Shown here one piece after another: positions 23,501 through 35,500 of a stretch of DNA of 64,000 nt (within the stretch, counting starts at the first letter, position 1; each line of letters begins with the position of its first letter). The notes beneath the pieces were generated by a model that was given only the letters and a program-made list of their open reading frames with translations, ran no database searches and was not told the DNA's origin. Origin of the DNA: Eublepharis macularius (lineage: Eukaryota > Chordata > Lepidosauria > Squamata > Eublepharidae); NCBI RefSeq assembly GCF_028583425.1, contig NC_072791.1:30945368-31009367 (forward strand), in the 5' to 3' direction. The position numbers were made by a program, and so were the translations under genes.

Positions 23501-26500
23501 AGTGGGTTGCCCTTGGAGAAAATGGTCACATGGCTGGTGGCCCCGCCCCCTGATCTCCAGACAGAGGGGAATTTAGATTGCCCGTGGGGAAGGCAATCTA
23601 AACTCCTCTCTGTCTGGAGATCAGGGGGCGGGGCCACCAGCCATGTGACCATTTTCAAGAGGTTCTGGAACTCCGTTCCACCGCATTCCAGCTGAAAAAA
23701 AAGCCCTGGTTCTGGGTTTGAAATGGGGAATTTCGACCCTGAACCATGTGGACTATAAAGGTTAAATAGGGAGTTTTTTCTTTTAAGGGGAAGAGGAATC
23801 AGAAATACATTTTTATATGCTCCCCATGTTTCTGTAGCTAGAAGTACTAGGGGAAGCATTTACCTGTATTGTTTCCCTTTCAATGAGAGATGAAAGCTTG
23901 ATTTATAAATACATTATCAGAGCACATTTGGAGGCAAAAAACACATCTACAAGGGAAGCTAATGTACTACCCCATACCAGATCCCCAGAGACAGGAAGAT
24001 TCTGTAGCCCCTGAAGTGTTTCAGCCAATGTAGAGCAAGCTGCCCACTTCTCTCTCTCTCTGCTGTTCCACTTCTTTCTCTCTGCTGTTCCCATCTCAAA
24101 ATGGCATTTCTTCACACGTTTCCCCAAGTTCTGATGGGCGCTAATTTGGGTAGAGCGTGGGGGGAGCCATCCCATATCAGTTCCCATATCCACTGCTGTT
24201 AAGGAACACTGTCCTTCTGTCATAGGTCTTTGGTCCAGCCCTTTTAGACCAAATCCACTCACATTTATCAGAGACCTATCTTGCAACAAAATGACACTGA
24301 GTTCCACCTTTACATTAATTGGCACTACAATTATGATTTTTTTCTATATATGACCCTTTTTTTTTCCAGAAAAAGGTCACTTAGAAAAGTATATCCAGTG
24401 CTTTAAGAATGTTGGTGGAGCACATTTATTTATTGTTTCAACATTGTTTAGCTTTGTATCAGATTTCTGCTTTGTTTCCAAATTTCTGCCATCTATACCC
24501 TATTCTATTGTTTACTGAATGTCCCAGCTGTTGATCATATTGATTTACACTGTGTAATCTGCCTTGAGTCTCAGTGAGAAAGGCGGACTATAAATAAAGC
24601 AAATCAACGAATAAATTAAAAAATGAGTACAATTTCTTTATCCAATTCTTTCTTCAAGGAGCTTGGGGCAGCCTATATCCTTCTCCCCTCCTCCATTTTT
24701 CCTTCACAACAACCCTGTGAAGTATATTGGGCTGACAGAGAGAGTGACTGGCCCAAGGTAGCCCAGCAAGCATCATGGCACAAGGAGGATTTGAACCTGT
24801 ATTTCCCAGATCCTAATCTAACTAACAACTATACCCAACAAACTTTTGTTCTGCAAGCTACACCACCATGCAGAGGCAGAATTTTTCTCCTCTTTTTTAT
24901 CAGCTTTGCCAAGGAAAAGTAGTCCAGTAAAAGTTAAATTAGATTTCAGAGTGCCGGTGAAAAAACAGAAGAAAAATCCTGGGCCCAGCTAGTCCTCTAA
25001 CAAAAAAGTAGTAATCTGGCTGTACAGGGCAGGGAGTTCACCATAGGGACCAGAAACTGGGGTATGGTTGCCAGTCCCTGCAGGGGACACGTGACAAACA
25101 TCACATCTGGTTTGGCCCCAAAAGAGTGTGCACCAGTATGGCATCAAATATAGAGCATTGGACTAGGAAGAACAGGATTCAAATCCCATCTTAGCCATGA
25201 AGTTCCCTCTGCAAACATTGGGTAGTCTCTGGTTCTGCCTCACAGGGTTGTTCTGAGATTGAAATGGGGCAACCTCCATTGTACATCACTCTGACTTCCT
25301 CAGAGGAATAGTAGAATACAAATGTAATGAATAATTGTTTCAACCCATGGGATTGAAACAATACACCAGCCAGGATGTCCATGTGCCTCATCACCTGTCT
25401 TAGGTTTGTAGGAAGGGCAGTGCTGTTGGATGTTATTTTGTATACTGTTGCCTAAATTTGCATTGTTGAGTTGTTTTACTTTGTATGCCACTCTGCGTAC
25501 CCGGTATAGGAGATAAGTGAGATAAAAATATTTAAATATATAAATACACACAGCCTATGACTCTTGATTTGATTCTAGCCAAGTCTTCATTCTAAAATAC
25601 AATTGTGATGACTCCAAGATTATTCTTTCTTGCAAGGAACCTTCAGATGAAGAACATCAACATTACATGCTGTTTGTAGTGAAATGCGTTGGGGCAGTAT
25701 ATTCAAATAAAACTACTGTTTCAACTGCATTGCCCTTTTATTTTGCTGTTGTTCCTTGCACTATACTTGGTGCGGCCTTCTTCTTCAGCATGTAGAACAA
25801 TATGCCCAAATTCACATGACCCCCTTTTTCAAAAAAATTGCATACCTAACTCTGAGTTCTTTAAGTTCTTCTTTCAGTTTATGGATTTCACTCTTCTTTA
25901 TTTGGTTGAGCTTTTGCTCATTTTGGTATTTCTTCATTGCACGTTCCTTCTTCTGCTCACAGTCTTTAAGGTATCTGTCAAATTTAAGAGCTCGAGCCCT
26001 GCCCTGACCAAAGAAGGAGAGAGAAAGCTAATTGAATGCATGAACTTTATTGAAACTATAGGAAGTTTGAATATGATGAGTGCGAGAATGCACACTGAGA
26101 AAAACACTACTGGAAGTATACAAACATCTTAAGTGGACAAATCTCTGTCTTTTGGTGCTACACCTCTGAAGATGCCAGCCACAGCTGCTGGCGAAACGTC
26201 AGGAACTACAATGCCAAGACCACGGCAATACAGCCTGGAAAACCCACAACAACCATCGTTCTCCGGCTGTGAAAGCCTTCGACAATACATCCAGCTTGGT
26301 AAATTTCTGGAGATTTGGAACCGGATTGGGAGAGTTTGGGAAGGGGGAAGGAGTTCAGTAGGACTGTGGCTTCATAGTCTGCTCTCCAAAGTTGTCATTT
26401 TCTCTAGGTAGGGGCCTGGAATTTTCCCAGAATTACAACTGATCTCCAGATGAAACAGATCATTTTCCTGGAGGAAATAGCAACTCTATGGTTTAACATT

Positions 26501-29500
26501 CCCTCTGAGCTCCCTCCCCAAAGTCTGTCCTTCCCAAGCACTGCCCCTCAATCTCTGAGATTTTCCCAAGCCAAAGTTAGCAGACCCACCTCCCTGGGAA
26601 CTGATCTCTGTAGTCTGTAGATCATGTGAAACTCTGGGAGAGCTTTAAGCCTCACCTCGAGATTCATAACCTTACAAACATGGGCGTCGTCTAGATTTGA
26701 TTATTCTACCAAAAAGAAAAGCCAGTTATAGATGTGACTTAGGTGTAGGGGTAGGAGTCAAAACAGAGGATGATTGCACTTCATTTCCTGTCTGCTATAG
26801 GTATGCACACTGAACATGGAGCTCAGTTTGCAGAGGATATATGGAAGAAGGCATGGGCTAATGGCAAAAACAGATGTGCTATGAGATATCAATGATCAGA
26901 TCTGCCAACATTTTAATTTTAGTTGAAAATCGAATTAGAATGGAGCAGTGGTGTTGCAGGAGGGAGTGTTTAACCCCCTTTCCTGATCAAAAATCACATC
27001 CCTTTGACACTCCCAACTGGGTCATAGTTCGGCAATTTACATCAGAAAACTGGAGAGGTGGGCAGAAGGACCTGCAACATCACAGTTTTGATCTAACACA
27101 GCTTGATGTGGGTGTTCTAAAATGAAAATGAAAATATTAGGAAATCAACCTCCCTGCATCTCACTTGACCTTAAATCCATCCTCTAATCATCCTTGTTGC
27201 AAATATGACGTGATACTTACAGCCTCTTCTTTCAGCGAAAATTCTGCACTTCGCTGAGCCAGTTTTTCCATCTGTTTTTGAAATTCTTGCCTCTTGGCAA
27301 TCAGTTCTGCAGTAACTTGGTCATGTTCAACTTCTTTCTGCAAAAGCAACGTCCTCTGCAGTGTTTTTCCATGATGCTGAAGAATCTTGCGGGGGTCCTA
27401 CACAACAAATTGTATCGTATTTTAAGTTAACTGAAGGCCCTTGCTAAGCAGGGGGGCACCATTCAGAGAAAGTGGAGCTGTGCATCTGAGCACTTATGTT
27501 TCTGGTTAGCGTGAATTATAAAACAGTAACCGCAGTAAATTAACTTCAAATCCACTGTTTTTGTTTTGTTTTGCAAATTCAACTCAATGGCATCCAAGAG
27601 TAGATCTGCTTTCCTTCTGCCAATGAAATCTCCTTGCTTACTAAAATCTGAAATCTACCATTCAAATTTCCCACCTCAGGCCCAAAATATCATTATTCCT
27701 TGAAACAGATGGTGGTGGTGCCAAAGCGCTAACCCACGCACCCACATTCTGGAATTTTCTTGGCACACTCAACAGGGCTAGCACTCAGCTCTCTGACTCA
27801 TGTTGTTTTATCATAAAGGTGGAAATACAGCAGATATAAGTCTAGAAGTCTGGATCTCAGCCCCCTACCCCTCGTCTTCCACAAGAAGTAACAAATTGGT
27901 GGCCATTTTGTCTCTGGAAAATGGCACGAGGGGAGAAGGGATCCCCTCATCCTGCTGCTCCGCAGTCCCCAGCAGGATTGGCTCCTGTAGTGATTTTAAA
28001 ACAGGTTCTAAAATGGCTCCGTGTGCCCACTCAAGGACCTGGCATCATCTAGTTTGGCACCTGAGTGGGGAATCAAAGTCAGCTCTCCAAGTGCTAGCCC
28101 AGTATTCTAACCACTACCCTGCTAAAGCTGCTCACTCAGGAAGGCTCTGCTTCAAGTCAGAGGCTCAATCTTGTGAGTCAGCAGGTCAGGCATCCTCTTT
28201 GAACATCACGGAAAACTTGGCCGGGGGGCGGGGGGGGGGGGAAGAAAACTGGTTCATCTCTTCTTGCAGCTGGCCCAAAAATAGAGCAGTGACTCTCCTT
28301 GGGAGCCGGCACTGACAGCCCAAACTTTTATCTGGATAAAATGCCGGAAACAAATGGTTGCAAATGCATCCTTAGAAGCCTTAGGATCTTCTATTATTAC
28401 AGGATTTAACTTCCCTCTTGCCTTTTATTACTTTTGAAGCTGCAACGGCTCAATCCTTACCATATTTCTAGTTTAACTCGCCTCACGAAAACACTGGCAC
28501 TTTGTCCTATATTCAACCTAAGGAAAAGATTCATGAGCAGGGTCAGCCCTAGGCTAAAAGGCACCAAAGGAGAGGAGGGTCTTTGGTGCTCCCCCTTTGC
28601 TTTTTCAGCTTCTAAGTAGCCTGTTTCAAACTTAGTTACATGGTTTGCAGACATGATTTATCCCTGTCATATAAGATTTCTTTAGTACATTTTTATCCCA
28701 CCTATCGTCCAAGGAATTCAGGATGGCATACATTGGCCATTTCCACACGGCTTACCTACCCTTGGAACGACCCGGAACATCGTGCAAAAAACGTGGAGGA
28801 TTGCGTTTTCTCGCACGAGATTTGCGCGATGCGATCTTCATTTGATTCTCATAAGGTTAGGTTAGGCTGAGAGAGAATGTCTTGGACAAGGCCATCAGTG
28901 AGTTTCATGGCAGATTGGGATTTGAATGAGGGTCTCCCGGATGATAGTCTGGCCATCTAACCAGTATGCTAAGACCCGTCACTCATTATTAATTCTTCCC
29001 ATAAACTTTTTAATGTTAAGAATAACTGAAATTGAACTAAATCAAGAAATTGAACTAAAATAGTGATACCGCAGATGACCACTTGGAACGTCAATCCTAC
29101 ATTTTGTACTAATGTACAATGTAGATGAGTAGACAGTGCACAATGGTGTGTCACCCCACCCCTCTAACAAGTCCAGCAACCCAGGAGGCTACCTGGGCCA
29201 CCTGCTTCTTAATTTACCCCTACCCACAAGGTATAACTGTTAGAAATAGTTACATCTCATTTGTTAGCAGAGTTACTTAGAAGCATTTCCCCCAACATGC
29301 AGTAATTAATCCTTAGGCAGTTAAATTGTAGAAAAGAACTTACAGTTTACTGAGGTAGATTCCATTCATGGCAATATTTGGGAGTAGAAAGAAAGAGTCC
29401 TAGTCTAAAGAGTCACTTTCCCTATACCAACGGCCAGCTAATCCAGCATTGGGGCTGCATGTCAGTATGTGGAGAAGGCCTTCATGGCAGGAGTTCTGAA

Positions 29501-32500
29501 GAATACATCCTTACTCTTGGAAGGACATAAGGCAAGAAAGATAATCTCCCAAGAGATGCACAGAGAGAGGAGGAGTCAGGAGGCATTCCCACCTTAGACA
29601 AAGAGAATCCGCTTACTATCAAAAGAGTTATAAATACACAGAGGCATGCAGCCCTCCCCCCCCATGTCCAAGGCATGCTGAATCATCTATTCCATCAATA
29701 ACAAGCACAGCTAACCTCATGAATGATAGGAATACGAGAGACATCTTCATCCTCTTCTTCCCTGTAAAATACAATAGCAGGATTATCATCATGCATAGAA
29801 CAAAATCAGATTTCAGCCTTCTGTCTCACTCTAGTGTGACCAAGAAATGAAATACAGGAGGAGGTACCTGCAGTGTTGACTCAGCAGCACACAGAGTTCC
29901 CCAATGGGGCCATTTTGGGTCAGGAAAATGGTGCAGGAAGGGTGTGGGAGACTGAAGTGTAGGGTTGCCAGGTCCCCAGGCAGAGGAGGGAGACCCAAAA
30001 TAGGCCCCAAACAAAACACGGGAGCACTCCCACTGCCAGCATACTGTCACTTATGGAAGTGACATTGTTGAGTCCACTGGGAGTTCATGTGCCGCGCATG
30101 TTCTTGGGGTGCCTGCTGATGGCGGGCAATCTTCATGTGGTTCAAAACTCCTGCTAGTCACCAGTGACCAGCAGGCAATCAAGTAAACTGCCAGGGATCC
30201 CTACTGAAGTGCCTTCTCTCCCCATGCTGAGGCACTGATCTGAAACAGGCCGGTGGAGTACTTGGGAAATTATTTATCTAACGGAGGGGAATGAGAATCA
30301 GGGTCCGGGATGCTGGCAGAGTCCCTATGCAGCAATCAAGACCCTGAAACCGATTAAGAGTAACAAAAGTTTTATCAATAGAACAAACTAGATAAGAAAG
30401 AGAAAAATAAGCCTAGCTATCTTGCTTATTGAGAGAGTTCTAAGGAGATTACCCTGAGAGTAGCATTTTGCAGATGGACGAGGGGGGGGGACTTATTAGA
30501 AAGAAATTACTCCTCTTACTGTCCTGTCTAACTAGAGCTTGCTGCCCCCTGCAGGATCTGTTCTTTGTACACAAGATGTTGCTATGAACCGAATTGGGGC
30601 GGGGGGGAATATAATGTCTAGTTCAGCCTTCAGTCGCTGGAGTAAATAAGGACAGAAACAGGTTATTTTCGTGAGCACAAATCGATTAGAATCATTTTGG
30701 AAAGAAGTGTGATGATGATGATGATGACTAATACTAGGGACCAAAAGTATTCAGTCATGAATGACTGTAATTAGGGGAGCAATTTTTGGAAATGCCGTGT
30801 AAAGAAAAGAAAGTAAATGTAAGCTCTGCTTTAAATAATGTGGGGCTGCAACTCTACATGGAGTCAGGCATTCTGAACCAGATATAGCTGCACTTAAAAG
30901 TCAGAGGAGCTAAGGCTTGCTGAGAGGTAAGAGCTGCGCAGCGTGGAAGTAAAGTCAATTCATTGCGCCCTCTGTTCTCTTGTTTATATGCTATGCAGAG
31001 TTTATAGCAGCAAATATGACAGAAAGCATCTGATACATGGCCACTGGGCTACCTAGCACAGATCAGAGTCCAAACAAAATAAGTAATTACCGCATGTTCC
31101 TTAAAACTCCCCTGGTCAAACCCTCTGCAAAGGCTCCTAGGCTGATAACAGTGACAGTACCAGAGGCTGCACAGAGCATCACAATGACCTCTCTATGGCA
31201 TCTCTGCTTCAACCTTTAGGACCCTCATGGACAGAAAAAAAATCTTTGAAAATGCAAATGTATGACCAGAGGACCTTCCTCTTTCAATATGAGGAAAGTG
31301 TGGCCTGGAACCAAACTTTGTTTTCTGCTGGCAGAAGAAGAGGGTAATTCTTTTGCTGATTTCCCCCTCTTTCTGTAGTCTCTTACAACACAGTGCTGTT
31401 TCTGGGGTCCCCTAACTTGGTTTTTAATATTCATTTAGCCATCATGGCCATCCTCTAGGAATGTGACTGATCCCCTTATAATGCCACTTAAGCCACTGTT
31501 ATGTCGGGAACAGTGAATTCAACAATTATTCGTGTGCGGAAAACCAATGACAGCACCTTTTTGGTGGTGACACCTTACTTTGCCATCCCCTCCCTGCTGG
31601 GGCTTTCTTGAGCACCTGCTTTGCTGTCCTTTAGGCACCAGGCCAAAACATTTTTCTTTATCTGGACGCCTTTAATTGAATTATTCCATTTATTTTAACT
31701 ATTTTTATTGTTCATTTTTAGCCTGAAGGCTATTTTATGGGTGTTATTTTAAGCCACTTATTATGTTTTTATGGCTCATTTTTACAGTTTTTAATGATTT
31801 TACTGTTTTTACTTTGTGAGCTGCATATACATGTTCTAAATAAATAAATAAAGTCTAGCATTATGGAAAAGAGAGGAAACTGTTCATACATCTCACCTTA
31901 ATAATCTTTCCCCCCTAAATTAAAAGCCTCAAACGTATTAGCCTTTTCTCATAAGAAAATGCTCCAAACTTTTTACTATTTTGGTTATCCTTTTCAGCAA
32001 CTTTTTTTAGTCTTATGATACTGTTTTTCAGAAGAGATTATACAAACTGTATGCAGCTTCTTCTACCCATTAATTCCCTATTTTCCCATGTAGTGCAACA
32101 TTCCCAGTATGCTGGTTTCTGCAGTGAGGTGGAAGGAGGAAGAGATAGCAGCTGTTTTGTCTCCCGTTTTGCTGGTACATACATTTAAATCTCTGAGTTG
32201 CAGTCCAACAGGCCTAGAAAAGCTTGCATGCTAAAGTTTTCATAGGCAGGATTCATTTCATAGAAAAAGAGCCGCAGGAACATATTAGCATAAATCATTA
32301 GCATATGCCACACCTCTTGATCGTGCCAAAATGGCCGGGATTCAGCTGCTGCCAGATGGGGGAGCGTTCCCCCACGTGGCAGTGGCCCGGTCTGGGCTGT
32401 TTCAGTCCCAATCCAGGCTGAAACGGGCCCAAAATGGCCATTTCAGCCTGGATCGAGGCCGAAACGGCTGGGATCAGGTAGGTGCCAGGAAGGGGAGGGT

Positions 32501-35500
32501 TCCCCCACCTAGCACTGACCCGATCTGGGCTGTTTTGGCCCCAATCAAGGCCTAAAGGGCCCAAAATGTCAAAAGGACAGGTGGACAGGGCCACCTGACT
32601 GTTGGGGGAACTGCCGGAACTTCGTTCTGGCACATTCCCCCTGGAAATGAGCCCTGTTCATAGGTATGTTAATATTGGCTGAATGTCATTATTGCAATTT
32701 CCTAAGTAATAATAATAATGATATTTGATTTATATACCATCCTTCAGGACAACTTAATGCCTACTCAGGGCATACAAAGTATGTTATTGCAGCAAATCCA
32801 ACCAAAGTCTTTCAGCCACATTTAATTCCAGCATCTATTTTCATGGACTAGACCCCACTTCATCAGATACATGGATCAAACACAGGCCAGGTTTTACAAT
32901 ACTCATAAGTCCCATTCATTTACTAAATTTTAGAAGAGGCTGCATTTAAACTCAGAAGACCCATTCAGGGAGTGTGTGCATATGGGGATTGGATTAGTTA
33001 TTATAATGTGATTCCGAAAGATATGAGAGCTGTATCAACCACAACTCTATATAGTGCCTCAACCAACTTAGCAGGAACTTGTTACCGACATACCTGATGA
33101 GATAAATCTAAGGTAAAGGTGTGCAAGCACTGAGTCATTACTGACCCATGGGAGGACATCGCATCACGACATTTTCTTGGCAGACTTTTTGTTATGGGGT
33201 GGTTTGCCATTGCCTTCCACAGTCATCTACACTTTACCCCCAGGAAATTGGGTAGATAGATCTAGTGGCTAGAAAGTAACTCCATGGTAAATCAACTTCC
33301 TGGTGTGAGTAGGGGAGGGAGCTCTATGACCGGCAGTGGCTCTGCCCTCCAAGGTCTTAACCTGACTGGTACCTGATCTAGGATTCAACCTGAGACCTTC
33401 TCTACGCCAAGCCGATGTTCTGCCACTAAGCTATAGCCCCTTCCCCAAACAAGTCCCAGTTGTGCATAATTTAAAGTATTCATGGCCATTTTCTACACAT
33501 GTTCATTGCTCACATTGGTTTTGCTTTTTTATGGTGCCTCAAAATTAGAAGGAACCTTCAAAGGTTCACTTTATGTATTAAAAAGCCCAACAGACCTCTC
33601 ATCACACAAGGTTCATCCTCAGAGATATCAGAGTACAGTTTCTTAGTAAATTGAAAACAATAAACGCACAAATGCATAAATGACAAAATAATAAGCAACG
33701 CCTTGTGGAAACTGCTGCTTAAATATTTTGCTTTACATAAACACACGTGCATTGTGAAATCTGAAAATCATGGAGAAAATGCAGAGAAACTGACACAGAC
33801 TCTACAGGGTGCAGAAAGAACTTCCACATTCAGCAGTAGCTACAGATTATGAACACAGCTGATCATCCAGCCATGTTAGAAAGGGGAGAAAATTTTGCAG
33901 CTTGGTAGAGACCCCAACCATTGTCACCTATGGGGATGCATGGTGGGAAAGGAATTACAGAAGATTTTTTTGTCTAATTCCGATGTCTAAGCAACCACCT
34001 CATAGATTTGACCCATCAGTCAATACTGTGTAGCAGCAGTTTTCCTTACACCAATAATTACAGTTAGCAACCAGGTTTGCTTGGCAACGTAGCTATCAGT
34101 AATACATAGTAGCAAACACCTTGCTTTAGCTAATGGTTTATGATGGTAACAGACTTTGCAACAAGATGTGACAAAATCCACAGGCTGTTCACAGGGTGGT
34201 ATGCATAGCTGAAGGGGAAGTCGCGAGTTTGGAGCGTGATACCCAACCAAAGAGGACACGTATGCCTTGCTGTAGTAGCATTATAAAAGCTCTGAATATT
34301 CTGACCCAAGTCAGAGGGGCATGGTGGCTTGCTTTTGAGAGCTCTGTTCCTCTCCTTTGTTGCAATAAAGTTTTTGGATCATTCTGCCTTCTCCAGCCTC
34401 TGTGTGGTGATTGGCAAACACACAGGGGAGCTGACTGTGGCACAACACACCCAACAGGAACCCCTACCGCACAGGAAGGTAGATAGCTCACTTCCTCTGG
34501 GATGGCAGGGGTAGCCAGGGGTAATTAGTGTTTCAGTTCCCCACAGAGGAGGATACATTATACAACATGAGAAAACAAGATATATATGGAAAACAGACAT
34601 AGCTGAGGTTTAGAGAGAGTGATGTCAAGTTTAACAAAAAGCATAATTCGGCAGACTGATGGACACCTTGTAGAGAGCTATTCAAACAGACACCCACAAG
34701 CAGCAGCTGCACATAGTTTTCCAAATCTCTCCTAGTCCTTCCAAAACTGACTTTACCAGCTGGAATTATATGCTTCCTATTCTGCATGGTGGATTTGTAG
34801 ATATACCTCATAGGATCTTTTGTAAGGTCAGTGTTTTCAGTCCCATGTTTTGCTGCTTTCGGCAAACCAAGCTCTGCTTTCTCATGAAGAGAGAATTTAA
34901 ATAATGCCCATTTGCACAGTCAATGGGAAGACATTCCAGAGCATGGCTCAGCTTTTTAGCATAAAAACTTTCTCTCCCTTCACAGCATAAAGGTCAAATC
35001 ATGGGGGAGAGGACTAAGTGTGAGAATGGTTTCATATGCCATCTCGGTCTGACTCCTACACTGTGGAAAACAACAGCGGTGAAATCATCTCTGGACACAT
35101 TTCGATGGGATCCATTGGTGCTTGCCAGCAACTAATTTAATTGAGCCAATTTTGAATGCTCTTTGTATGATGTCGGAAGACTTTGTACGCTGACTTTCAA
35201 ACCACCATTGCCCTAAGCTAGATTTCACAAAACTGCAAAATGATGGAAACACAACGAAGCGGGGAGAAGATAAACTCACGTGATTGCGTGTGTTCCTCTT
35301 CAGGGGAAATGGATGAAACCATACAGAGAAAGAGAAGCATGAGGCTAAGGTATAAGAAGCCTATTTTATCCCATGCAACTTTTTCACAGTCTGGATTTTC
35401 TGCTGGGAAAAGGATTTGGGGGGGGGACAAGTCAGATTACTGCATGGGGAGGGGGCACAGGAAAATAATACTTCATGGGCAGAAATCATTGTGCCTGTGA

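Noticed and set aside
28457-28654. Small minus ORF (MSANHVTKFETGYLEAEKAK...) as an upstream exon of the host gene
   Set aside because: Does not fit phase between exons 2 and 3, which already join perfectly.
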